Assembly (NCBI GenBank): GCA_963717115.1
Contig: CAVQVO010000009.1
Location: forward strand, 682,001-746,000
From: JBBQUN01 sp963717115
GTDB lineage: Bacteria; Actinomycetota; Acidimicrobiia; Acidimicrobiales; SZUA-35
DNA length: 64,000 nucleotides
Reading direction: 5' to 3'
Shown: piece by piece, positions 53,343 through 61,682 of the stretch
Layout of the letters: each line of letters opens with the position of its first letter
Position numbering within the stretch: the stretch's first letter is position 1
Notes under the pieces: model-generated
Databases searched by the model: none
Seen by the model: only the letters and a program-made list of their open reading frames with translations
Told to the model about the DNA's origin: nothing
Translations under genes and position numbers: made by a program

Positions 53343-54743
53343 TCAACCGATCGGCGCGTGACGTGGCCACGGCGAGGTCTGTTCCAGGATGCGGGCCAGT
53401 CGCAGACAGAGGTCCTCACGGTGCCGAGGGGCGGTGATCATCAACCCGACCGGGAGGCCGTCGGCGGTCAGGCCGGCCGGGACCGTGATGGACGGCAGGT
53501 TGGCGATGTTCGCGAGCATCGTGAGCAAGGCCGCATGACCGGCATGGCAGGCCCGGCCGTCGATCTCGGTCGGCATCGGACCCTCGGCGGCGAACGGGGG
53601 GCAGGCGTTCGTCGGCGTGAGCAGGACGTCGGTCTGGTCGAAGAGATCGGCGATCTGGAGCTCCAGGCCGCGCCGCTTGCGCTCGACCGAGGCGAACCGG
53701 GGCAGCGTCGTCTGCGCGCTCTGACGCCATCCGGAGACGACCAGCGGGTCGAGTTCGTCGAGCCGCTGCTCCCAGTCCGCGGGCACGTCGACGAACTGGT
53801 CGGCAGCCTCCATGTAGCGGTAGATGCCGATGAAGTCGTCGAGTTGCACCTCGACCCCGGTCCGGTCGAGATCGGCGGCCTCGACGAGGGAGCGAGCGGC
53901 CTGCTCGGCGAGCGTCGACACCTCCCGGTCGACCACCACGAAACCGAGGTCGGTCGACCAGGTGGCTCGGAGGCCGGCGACGTCCAACTGCTCGGCTGCC
54001 GCGGCATGGCTCGCCGTCGATCGTGGCGCGCTGGTGCGGTCACGGGGGTCGGGTCCGGCGGCGACGTCGAGCAGGAGCGCGGTGTCGGTCACGGTGGTGG
54101 CGAGTGCGAAGTTCACGGCGTTCTGGGCGTGGCGGGTCACGTTGAACGTGGGCACGCAGCCATAGGTCGGCTTCAGCCCGGGAAGGCCGCAGGAACCGGC
54201 AGGACCTCGGATCGAACCTCCGCCGTCGCTGGCCGTGCCGAACGGGACGACCCCGGCGGAGACGGCGGCGGCGGTGCCACCGCTCGATCCACCGGGTGTC
54301 CGCTCCGGGTTCCACGGGTTGCGGGTGACGCCGAGCAGGGGACTGGCGGTGTAGCCCCAGGCGCCGAATTCGGGGGTCGCCGTCTTGCCGATCGGGATGG
54401 CCCCGGCCGCCCGGAACCGGGCGACGTGGATGTCGTCGCGGACGGCGGGCGGCGAGTCGGCGTACCAGCGCGAGCCTCGGGTGGTGGGCATGCCGGCACA
54501 GTCCTCGAGGTCTTTCACCCCGAACGGGACGCCGGCCAGCGGCCCGAGTGGCTCGCCTGCCCGTCGGGAGCGATCGATCCGATCGGCCTCGGCCCGTGCC
54601 CCGGCGGCGTCGACGTGGACGAAGGCGTTCAGCGCCGGGTCGTGCTCCTCGATGGCGGCGAGGGCCTGCTCGACCAGTGATCGGGCCGAGACGTCGCCCG
54701 ACCGGACGAGGGCCGCGGCACCGGCGACATCAGGGACTTCCAT
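53343..54743 (-). CDS. Amidase signature-family hydrolase
   Basis: Protein of 466 aa. The Ser-cisSer-Lys triad is in GVPFGVKDLEDCAG (Lys) and TPGGSSGGTAAAVSAGVVPFGTASDGGGSIRGPAG (both Ser). Length and order are those of AS-family amidases such as aryl or acyl amidases and AtzF/GatA relatives. It starts an operon with PIG-L, DegT and Gfo/Idh/MocA genes and probably removes an acyl or carboxamide group from the same substrate. Confidence 0.92.
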   Translation of the reverse strand: MEVPDVAGAAALVRSGDVSARSLVEQALAAIEEHDPALNAFVHVDAAGARAEADRIDRSRRAGEPLGPLAGVPFGVKDLEDCAGMPTTRGSRWYADSPPAVRDDIHVARFRAAGAIPIGKTATPEFGAWGYTASPLLGVTRNPWNPERTPGGSSGGTAAAVSAGVVPFGTASDGGGSIRGPAGSCGLPGLKPTYGCVPTFNVTRHAQNAVNFALATTVTDTALLLDVAAGPDPRDRTSAPRSTASHAAAAEQLDVAGLRATWSTDLGFVVVDREVSTLAEQAARSLVEAADLDRTGVEVQLDDFIGIYRYMEAADQFVDVPADWEQRLDELDPLVVSGWRQSAQTTLPRFASVERKRRGLELQIADLFDQTDVLLTPTNACPPFAAEGPMPTEIDGRACHAGHAALLTMLANIANLPSITVPAGLTADGLPVGLMITAPRHREDLCLRLARILEQTSPWPRHAPIG

Positions 54744-54919
54744 GGCACGCTCCCCGGGTCGGCGTCCGCGTCATCGGCCGAACCGTACCCCACCGAACGG
54801 GCCCGCCGAAAACGATCGCCGGCCCTCGTGACCGGCCGGGCGCCGAGCCCTACAGTGCGGCCGGTGGGGGCTCGCGTGGCGGCACAGACGATTCCGATCG
54901 CCCGGCCGGCGGCACCGGG

Positions 54920-55984
54920 ATGCCGTCCGCGGGTGAGCCCGTGATCGGGGCACCGTTCCCCACCGTCGAGGCCCCGGCCCCCGACGTCCTGGCCGCCCGT
55001 GACGGGCCCCTGCTCGTCTGCGCCAACGAGCCTCCGTGGTCGTCGCTTCGGGAACGACTCGTCGGCGTCGACCTGCTGGCCGAGGTGCCGTCGTGGAACA
55101 TGGACGCGGACCATCTCGCCGCCGTCGTCGAGCGGCTGTGCGCCGACCATCCCGCGGAGCGACTCGCCTCGGCGACGGTCGTCGGGGTCGGAGGGGGCAC
55201 GGCGCTCGACACGGCGAAGTACGTGTCGTGGCGGCTCGACCGTCCGTTGGTGCAGATCCCCACCATCACCTCGGTCGACGCCGGGTTCACGGACGCGATC
55301 GGGGTCCGAGACCGGGGGCGGGTGCGCTATGTCGGCACGATCGTGCCCGAGGTGGTGGTGCTCGACCTCCCGCTCATCCGGTCGGCGCCGGCGCACCTCA
55401 ACCGGGCGGGGGTGGGCGACATCGTGTCGTGCCACACGGGACTGTTCGACTGGCGACTCGCCGCCGATCACGGCCTCGGTCATCCCTGGCACCCGGGCCT
55501 CGCCGCCCTGGGTGCGGCGTTGCTCGACGAGTTGGACGCCGCCGTCGAGGACGTCGCCGCGGTGTCCGATGACGGGGTGCGCTTCGTCGCCGATGCGTAT
55601 CGTCGGATCGGTGCGGCCTGCGCCTGGGCCGGCCACAGCCGCTTCGAGGAGGGTTCGGAGCACTTCTGGGCCTACGCCTTCGAGCACGCCACCGGCGCAC
55701 ACCCCGTCCACGGTGAGATCATCTCGTTCGCGGTCTGCGCGCTCTCCCACGTGCAGGGCAACGACCCCGAGCGCGCCTTCGGTCTCGTCGAGCGGGCGCA
55801 AGTCCGAGCCAATCCGTTCGATCTCGGCATCGAGGCCCACGTGTTCCGCTCGTGCCTGCTCGGGCTCCGCGACTACGCACGCTCCGAAGACCTCGACATC
55901 GGGGTCGCCGATCTGGTCGACATCACCCCCGCCCAGGCCGACGCCTCGTGGGCGTTCGTCAGCCGCCTGCCGAGGCGGGGCTGA
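54920..55984 (+). CDS. Iron-containing alcohol dehydrogenase-like protein (Fe-ADH_2 group)
   Basis: Protein of 354 aa from ATG 54920. The cofactor region is VVGVGGGTALDTAKYVSWRLDRPLVQIPTITSVDAGFTDAIGVRD, as in glycerol-1-phosphate dehydrogenases. Metal ligands could be Asp in NRAGVGDIVSCHTGLFDW and His in SEHFWAYAFEHATGAHPVHGE. Substrate likely a polyol phosphate or a cyclitol-like compound. It is divergent from the amidase operon, so it may take part in the same pathway. Confidence 0.85.
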   Translation: MPSAGEPVIGAPFPTVEAPAPDVLAARDGPLLVCANEPPWSSLRERLVGVDLLAEVPSWNMDADHLAAVVERLCADHPAERLASATVVGVGGGTALDTAKYVSWRLDRPLVQIPTITSVDAGFTDAIGVRDRGRVRYVGTIVPEVVVLDLPLIRSAPAHLNRAGVGDIVSCHTGLFDWRLAADHGLGHPWHPGLAALGAALLDELDAAVEDVAAVSDDGVRFVADAYRRIGAACAWAGHSRFEEGSEHFWAYAFEHATGAHPVHGEIISFAVCALSHVQGNDPERAFGLVERAQVRANPFDLGIEAHVFRSCLLGLRDYARSEDLDIGVADLVDITPAQADASWAFVSRLPRRG

Positions 55985-56081
55985 CGTCGACGTCCGACGT
56001 CGGACCGAGTCGGGGGTGACCCGGGCCCGCCGTTCGCCGATGTGGTTGACTGGTGCGGGCATCGACCCGAGGGAGTCCACG

Positions 56082-57755
56082 ATGACCGTGACGTTCGAAC
56101 CGCCGGGACCGGGTTTCTGGGAACTCGACCGCTCGCATTTCGCCGGTGGGTCGACGCCGCTGATGCAGCCGATCGTGACCGAGGCGACCGAGGCCGGCTA
56201 CCGCAAGGCGCTGCCGTTGCTCGGTGTGCCGGCCGAGACCATCTCGATGCGGTTCGTCAACGGGTTCACCTACACCCGGCTCCGGCCGCTCATCCGCCCC
56301 GACCAGCCGTCGGCGAAGACACCGCCGACGATCCTGCTCAAGCTGGTGACCCGGGTCCATCCCGAGTTCCGGCGCCGCAAGCAGGCGGCGGTGGCCGCTC
56401 TCGCCGAGTCGCCCTCGCCGGCCCAGATCGCCGCGTGGCATGCCGAGATCCGGCCCCGTCTGGTGGCCCAGAACCTCGCCCTGCAGGAGGTCGACCTGGG
56501 GTCGCTCGACGACGCCGGCCTCGCCGATCACCTCGACACGATGGTCGCCCATCTCCGCACCACCTACGAGGAGCATCACCGGCTGCACTGCTACGACCTC
56601 GGCCCGATCGGGCAGCTGCTCTACGCCGGGCGCCGGTGGGGGATTGCCGGCGGCGAGATGGTCCAGGCCCTGGCCGGGGCATCGCCGTCGACCTCGGCCC
56701 CTCGTGCCGCCCTGGCCAGGATCCATGCGGGCCTGAAGGAGGCGGGCGTCGAGCCGACGAGCCTCGACGACGTGATGGCGGCCTCGCCGGCCGTTGCCGA
56801 GGACCTCACCGAGTACCTGCGGTATCGGGGTTCGGTGCTCTATTCGGGCTACGACATCGACTCACCGACCCTGGGTGAGTCGCCCAGGGTGATCCTCGCC
56901 ACGATCGCCGCGGCCGGGGGCGACCGGGCCCGGCGCAGCGAGGCCGACACCGCGACTCGGGTCGAGGCCGCCACGGCCACGCTGCGGGAACGGGTGCCGG
57001 CCGCCGATCGGGCCGAGTTCGACGAGCTGCTGGCCATGGCCCGCACGGCGATGGACCTTCGCGACGACAACGGCCCGATCACCGCGGAGTGGCCGACCGG
57101 ACTGCTCCGCCTGGGCATGCTCGAGGCCGGCCGCCGTCTGGTGGCGTCGGGCCGCATGCACGAGCGCGATCACGTCTTCGAACTCGATCGCGGCGAACTC
57201 GACCGGATCGTGCGGTCCGGGAAGGGCCCGACGGCCGACGAGCTCGCGACGCGAGCCCGGGACCGGGCTGCGTTGCGGGCCCTCGACCCGCCCCGAACGC
57301 TCGGCGAGGCCGAGGCCGCCCCGCCCCTCGATGCGCTGCCGGGCCCGCTGGCGCAGATGGTCGACATGGTCGCCCTGGTCATCGACGAGATGGGCATGAC
57401 CAACGATCCGGTCGTCCCCGGAGGGCCGGCCCGACTCGCCGGGACCGGGATCGGGGACGAGTCGCTCGTGGGTCGGGCCCGGGTCGCCGAGACCGCCGAG
57501 GAGGCGTTCGAGCTGCTCGAAGACGGTGACATCCTGGTCACCCGGACCACCTCGCCCGCCTACAACCTGGTCCTGACGCTGGTGGGTGGGCTGGTCACCG
57601 CCGAGGGCGGGCCGATGTCGCATGCTGCGGTCCTCAGCCGTGAGTTGGGCATTCCCGCGATCGTCGGGGCCCCCGATGCCATGTCGGCGATCGACGACGG
57701 CGCCACCGTCGAGATCGACCCCCGGGCCGGCACGGTCCGGGTCATCGGCGACTGA
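56082..57755 (+). CDS. PEP-utilising enzyme-like protein without the ATP-grasp domain
   Basis: Protein of 557 aa. The C-terminal 80 residues are the mobile phosphohistidine domain: ILVTRTTSPAYNLVLTLVGGLVTAEGGPMSHAAVLSRELGIPAIVG, with the catalytic His in GGPMSHA. The first 450 residues are a helical domain like the middle part of rifampin phosphotransferase or PEP synthase. The N-terminal PPDK ATP-binding domain is absent, so a separate partner would be needed to load the His. Start ATG 56082. Confidence 0.82.
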   Translation: MTVTFEPPGPGFWELDRSHFAGGSTPLMQPIVTEATEAGYRKALPLLGVPAETISMRFVNGFTYTRLRPLIRPDQPSAKTPPTILLKLVTRVHPEFRRRKQAAVAALAESPSPAQIAAWHAEIRPRLVAQNLALQEVDLGSLDDAGLADHLDTMVAHLRTTYEEHHRLHCYDLGPIGQLLYAGRRWGIAGGEMVQALAGASPSTSAPRAALARIHAGLKEAGVEPTSLDDVMAASPAVAEDLTEYLRYRGSVLYSGYDIDSPTLGESPRVILATIAAAGGDRARRSEADTATRVEAATATLRERVPAADRAEFDELLAMARTAMDLRDDNGPITAEWPTGLLRLGMLEAGRRLVASGRMHERDHVFELDRGELDRIVRSGKGPTADELATRARDRAALRALDPPRTLGEAEAAPPLDALPGPLAQMVDMVALVIDEMGMTNDPVVPGGPARLAGTGIGDESLVGRARVAETAEEAFELLEDGDILVTRTTSPAYNLVLTLVGGLVTAEGGPMSHAAVLSRELGIPAIVGAPDAMSAIDDGATVEIDPRAGTVRVIGD

Positions 57756-57778
57756 TCACCCGGCGCATCCCCGCTGGG

Positions 57779-58057
57779 TCAGACGAGGCGGGCGGCCACC
57801 TGCCAGACGATGACGAGCAGCCCGAGCAGTCGGCGCCACGGATTGACGCCGTGGCGCACCTCGAGCCAGGCCCAGAGGATCCACAGCCCGGTCGTGGCCC
57901 AGCCGACCAGATCGGCGGCGAGGGTGCCGGCATCGAGGAAGCGACCCACCACCCACAGCGCCAGGACGGCGATCAGGGGCCAGTTCGGGAACTGGGCGAT
58001 CGTGATGTCGCCGGTCTCCCGGTTCTCGAACCACCAGCGAACCGAACCCACACGCAC
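57779..58057 (-). CDS. Small membrane protein (92 aa)
   Basis: A Trp-rich protein with three hydrophobic segments (WPLIAVLALWVVGRFL; LVGWATTGLWILWAWLEV; LLGLLVIVWQVAARL) after a polar start (RWWFENRETGDITIAQFP). From GTG 58057. Function unknown; common as a hypothetical membrane protein in actinobacteria. Confidence 0.7.
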   Translation of the reverse strand: MRVGSVRWWFENRETGDITIAQFPNWPLIAVLALWVVGRFLDAGTLAADLVGWATTGLWILWAWLEVRHGVNPWRRLLGLLVIVWQVAARLV

Positions 58058-58140
58058 ACCTCAGCTTCGCGCCCGACCGCCACCCGAGCACCATCGGCCC
58101 GGCCGGACCGGCGACGGGCGGTCGGTTAGCGTGCTCGGCC

Positions 58141-58641
58141 ATGGGTGAACCGAACGCCGAACTCATCGCTCTGGTGGCGGTGCTCGATGCCCAACGTCGT
58201 CACGTCGTCTCGATCCTCGACGGACTCGACGACGAGGCCCTGCGGCGACCCGTGCTGCCCTCGGGTTGGTCCTGCGTGGGCCTGGTGTCCCATCTGCTGT
58301 ACGACGTCGAGCGATTCTGGTTCCGCTGCGTCGTCGACGGCGACGTCTCGTCGATCGAGGAACTCGATGGGGTCGATGCCTGGCAGGTTCCGGCGACGGT
58401 GTCGCCCAGGTCGGTCCTGGATGCCTACCGAGCCGAGGTGGCGGTGGCCGGCGCGATCATCGAGGCCCGGACGCCCGACACGCCGCCCGAGTGGTGGCCC
58501 GTCGAGCTCTTCGGCGATTTCCGTCTCGACGACCTGCGGGCCATCGTGCTGCACGTCATCGCCGAGACCGCCTGCCACGCCGGCCATCTCGATGCCGCCC
58601 GAGAGCTGATCGACGGGACGACCTACCTCGTGCTCACCTGA
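58141..58641 (+). CDS. DinB/DUF664-family protein
   Basis: Protein of 166 aa, a four-helix bundle: LIALVAVLDAQRRHVVSILDGLDDEALRRPVLPSGWSCVGLVSHLLYDVERFWF and VLHVIAETACHAGHLDAARELIDG. His residues in SHLLYDVE and AETACHAGHLD are the metal ligands of DinB-like thiol-dependent S-transferases. Probably uses mycothiol or bacillithiol. Confidence 0.85.
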   Translation: MGEPNAELIALVAVLDAQRRHVVSILDGLDDEALRRPVLPSGWSCVGLVSHLLYDVERFWFRCVVDGDVSSIEELDGVDAWQVPATVSPRSVLDAYRAEVAVAGAIIEARTPDTPPEWWPVELFGDFRLDDLRAIVLHVIAETACHAGHLDAARELIDGTTYLVLT

Positions 58642-58705
58642 GGCCGGCTCCCGCGCTCGGCAACTCGCCGGCCCGGTCGAGGTGCGACGGGCCGGTCGGC
58701 CGGAT

Positions 58706-59110
58706 TCAACGCCGGCTGCGTTCGGCCAGGAAGTCCTCGGCGGCTGCCTCGGGGGCGAACGTCAGCCAGGCGTCGACGATGGCGTCTTCGAGGACCGGGC
58801 CGTCGACGGCGTCGAGTTCGACGAGGATGGCCGGGTAGTTGTCGAAGTGGCTGATGGTGAAGATGCCGGCGTGACCGGCCTCGAGGACGGCGGCCTTCTC
58901 GGCGAGGTCGTCGACGCTGAGCGCCAGGATCGGGCCCTGGGGCACCGGCTCGTCGCCGAACCGTTTCAGGTCGGCTTTCGAGAACGGTCGTTCCCAGGCG
59001 AAACCCTTCTTGCCGGTACCGACGAACCAGGTTCGCTGCCCGTAGCGGACCCCTTCGGTGACGCCGGGCAGGGCGGTGATCAGGGCAACGGCATCGTCGA
59101 GTGAGGCCAC
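58706..59110 (-). CDS. MmcQ/YjbR-family protein
   Basis: Protein of 134 aa from GTG 59110. The MmcQ/YjbR fold is shown by ALPGVTEGVRYGQRTWFVGTGKKGFAWERPFSKADLKRFG and LEDAIVDAWLTFAPEAAAEDFLAE. It is a small DNA-binding-like fold (CyaY-like) of unknown role. A longer frame upstream is open only because of GC content. Confidence 0.82.
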   Translation of the reverse strand: MASLDDAVALITALPGVTEGVRYGQRTWFVGTGKKGFAWERPFSKADLKRFGDEPVPQGPILALSVDDLAEKAAVLEAGHAGIFTISHFDNYPAILVELDAVDGPVLEDAIVDAWLTFAPEAAAEDFLAERSRR

Positions 59111-59172
59111 GACGCCACGGTAGTGCGAGGGTCCGAGACCCCGCTCGGCGACGGACCTTCCAGCCCGGGCCC

Positions 59173-59598
59173 TCATGGTTCGAGGATCGAGCCGTTCAGC
59201 TCGATCAACCGACCCGCTCGCAGGCAGGCCCCGAGCGTGTGGTCGTCGTCCCAGTCGACCCGGTAGGCGAGCTGGATCGTCGGGGTCCGATCGAGGTCGA
59301 TGACTGCGGCCGACGACGGTGCCGGCTCGATGGGTGCGGTGGGCGGGGTGTCGCCGTCGAGGGCCGTGGCTCGGTGCTCGGCCAGGGCGGCCTCGATGGC
59401 GGCCCGGCACCGGTCGTATTGGGTCGGGATCGTTCGGGCCAGGGCGATCGCCTCGGGATCGGGCCCCGAGCGCGAACCGGGAACGGCGAGCGGGATCTCG
59501 CCGTGGGGGTCGAGGAGGATCGTGCCCCGCCAGGCTCCCCGGGATCGTTGCAACGCCCCGAGCTCGGGATCGTCGAAGGGCTTGCCGCGTCCGAACAT
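59173..59598 (-). CDS. Hypothetical protein (141 aa)
   Basis: ATG 59598. The product begins MFGRGKPFDDPELGALQRSRGAWRGTILLD and ends with a beta-rich part (IDLDRTPTIQLAYRVDWDDDHTLGACLRAGRLIELNGSI). The order suggests a small enzyme-free or ligand-binding fold. No known family assigned. It precedes the MmcQ gene on the same strand. Confidence 0.6.
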   Translation of the reverse strand: MFGRGKPFDDPELGALQRSRGAWRGTILLDPHGEIPLAVPGSRSGPDPEAIALARTIPTQYDRCRAAIEAALAEHRATALDGDTPPTAPIEPAPSSAAVIDLDRTPTIQLAYRVDWDDDHTLGACLRAGRLIELNGSILEP

Positions 59599-59888
59599 GG
59601 TCGACCTCCTCCCCGAACCCTAGAGGTTTGGTGCGGGCGCCTCGAGACTCCTCGCCGTTGTCAGTGTCACGAAAGGTTCACGTCAGAGTGTGCTCACCGA
59701 GGCGTGCCCGGCCGTTCACGACCGGGGCACGGCTCCGTAACGGCGGTCGACTTCACTGTCGGGATGCCGCGGCAGCACTCGATCGACCTCACCGTCACGT
59801 CCCGCGACTCGCTCGATCGGAGCCGTTCCGGCGGCGGCCGGCTCACGGTCGTTCGTGTCTCCGGTGCCCCCGTCGAGTACCCGACCCG
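59599..59888. other. Intergenic stretch with divergent promoters presumed
   Basis: No gene visible between the 59173 gene and the oxygenase. The two flanking genes diverge, so promoters for both should be here; I see no clear -35/-10 pair. Confidence 0.4.
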
Positions 59889-60719
59889 ATGAGCCAATCG
59901 GCAGCACTCGGCGACACCGCCATCGGCGGTGGCCTGCGATTCGTCAGCGTGGTCCCGACCCGGGTCGGCGACCCGGCAACGGCGTCGTCGCTCCTGCGAT
60001 CCGAGGGGGCCGTGATCCTCACCGGTGTCGAGCCGACCCCCGAGGGCGGCGTGTCGGCGGCCCGATCCATCCTGGGCGACGCCGTCCTCGACATCCGCCC
60101 GCAGATCCTGGCGTCGAAGGCGTTCAACGACGATCGCCTTCGTCGCCGTGACTCCCTCGACGAGCTGGAGCTGCGTCGCTCGAAACGCCGCCATGACCAC
60201 ACCGTGGCGCTTCCGCCGCACAACGACGGGTTCGCGCTCGGTGACGAGGCCCCCGACTACCTGTTCCTGAACTGTGTCGAATCGTGCCCCGCCGGGGGTG
60301 AGTCGTGGCTGCTCGATGGCTTGGCTCTGCTGGGGGCCCTCACCGACGCCGAGGGAGCGGCGGGGCTGTGGGACACCGATCTCGACCACACCGATCCGGG
60401 GTATGACCGGGTCGTTGGTCCGATCGCCCGCCGGGTCGGCGGTCGGCGGGTGCAGGTCCGGATGAACCCCTACCAGCAGGCCGTGGCCGACGATCCGGCA
60501 TCGCTGGCGTTGGCTGCCACCTGGTCGGCCGCCAAGGAGCAGGCCGCCGACGATGCCGAACGGTTCCGGCTCGAACGCGGCGACCTGTTGTGCGTCGACA
60601 ACCTGCGTTTGGCCCATTCCCGCGATGCGTTCCTCTCCGAGGACCGGCTGCTCGTCTCCACCTGGGCGTGGACCGTCGACGCCCTCGCCGTTCCTGTCCG
60701 CCCCCTCGACCTCCTGTGA
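59889..60719 (+). CDS. TauD/TfdA-like Fe(II)/2-oxoglutarate dioxygenase
   Basis: Protein of 276 aa. The iron-binding HxD is in ALPPHNDGFALGDEAPDYLFLNCV, and the distal His in CVDNLRLAHSRDAFL, followed by the Arg in SEDRLLVSTWAW that would bind 2-oxoglutarate. ESCPAGGESWLLDG is the family linker. TauD-type enzymes oxidise sulfonates, amino acids or similar small acids. It is 16 nt upstream of the ABC ATPase. Confidence 0.85.
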   Translation: MSQSAALGDTAIGGGLRFVSVVPTRVGDPATASSLLRSEGAVILTGVEPTPEGGVSAARSILGDAVLDIRPQILASKAFNDDRLRRRDSLDELELRRSKRRHDHTVALPPHNDGFALGDEAPDYLFLNCVESCPAGGESWLLDGLALLGALTDAEGAAGLWDTDLDHTDPGYDRVVGPIARRVGGRRVQVRMNPYQQAVADDPASLALAATWSAAKEQAADDAERFRLERGDLLCVDNLRLAHSRDAFLSEDRLLVSTWAWTVDALAVPVRPLDLL

Positions 60720-60735
60720 TCTCCGAGCCCGCACC

Positions 60736-61602
60736 ATGACCGACACGGTGGCCACCGACATCCTCCACACGATCACCAAGCTCGAACCGGCCGCTCCGGT
60801 CCCGCCCAAGCTCCGGCCCGTGGCCCTGCGCTTCTCGAACGTCGTCAAGGAGTTCCGCGACGGAACCGGCGATCGGGTTCGGCCGCTCGACGGGATCGAT
60901 CTGACGATCGCCAGGGGTGAGTTCGTTGCGGTGCTCGGTCCGGCCGGTTGCGGCAAGAGCACGATCCTGCGCCTCGCGGCCGGGTTGGACGAACCGACCT
61001 CGGGCACGGTCGCGTTCGGTCAGGAGGCGCCGGCCCAGGTCGCTCGACGTCACGGGTTGGGGGTGGTGCTGCAGGACCACGCGCTGCGGCCCTGGGCGAC
61101 CGTTGCCGCCAACGTGGCCACGCCGTTCGCGAGGTCGGGTCGTCGGGTCGATCGGACCCGGGTGGCCGAACTCCTCGACCAGACGGGCCTCGGTGCGGTT
61201 GCCAGGACCCGAGCCCGCCGACTGGGCGACGATCTCCGGCCGCGGGTGGCGATCGCCCGGGCGCTGGCCCTCGATCCCGAGATGCTGCTCCTCGACGACC
61301 CGTTCGGGGCGCTCGACGGGGAGGTGCGGCACGGGTTGGCGAACGAGTTGTGCGCCCTCTGGGCCGGTCGGCGGGTCAGCACCCTGCTGGCGACCCGGAC
61401 GGTCGACGACGCGGTCTTCCTGGCCGACCGGGTCGTGGTGATCGGTGGCCGTACGGGGCGGGTCGAGGCGGTCCGCCGGATCGATTTCGGACGGCCGCGC
61501 CTCCCCGAGCTGCGGGAATCGTCGACGTTCCGGCGTGTCGTCGACGAGCTCGGCGAGGTCGTGCGTGACACCGCCGACGGAGCGGTCGTCGACCTCCGAT
61601 GA
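60736..61602 (+). CDS. ABC-transporter ATPase (NrtD/TauB/SsuB-like) with degenerate motifs
   Basis: Protein of 288 aa. Walker A GPAGCGKST and Walker B MLLLDDPFGALD are intact. The signature LSGGQ reads LGDDL (RRLGDDLRPRVAIARAL), and the switch His (THD) is ATR (LLATRTVDDAVFLADRV). Both changes are in residues needed for ATP hydrolysis. No permease or binding-protein gene is next to it. The order after a TauD-like gene is that of sulfonate-utilisation loci. Confidence 0.88.
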   Translation: MTDTVATDILHTITKLEPAAPVPPKLRPVALRFSNVVKEFRDGTGDRVRPLDGIDLTIARGEFVAVLGPAGCGKSTILRLAAGLDEPTSGTVAFGQEAPAQVARRHGLGVVLQDHALRPWATVAANVATPFARSGRRVDRTRVAELLDQTGLGAVARTRARRLGDDLRPRVAIARALALDPEMLLLDDPFGALDGEVRHGLANELCALWAGRRVSTLLATRTVDDAVFLADRVVVIGGRTGRVEAVRRIDFGRPRLPELRESSTFRRVVDELGEVVRDTADGAVVDLR

Positions 61603-61682
61603 TCGATCGACGGTTGTCCTCGGCGCCCGCTCTACAGTGAGCGGGTTCGCGCCCCAACCAGCGTCATCGAGGACCCAAACGA

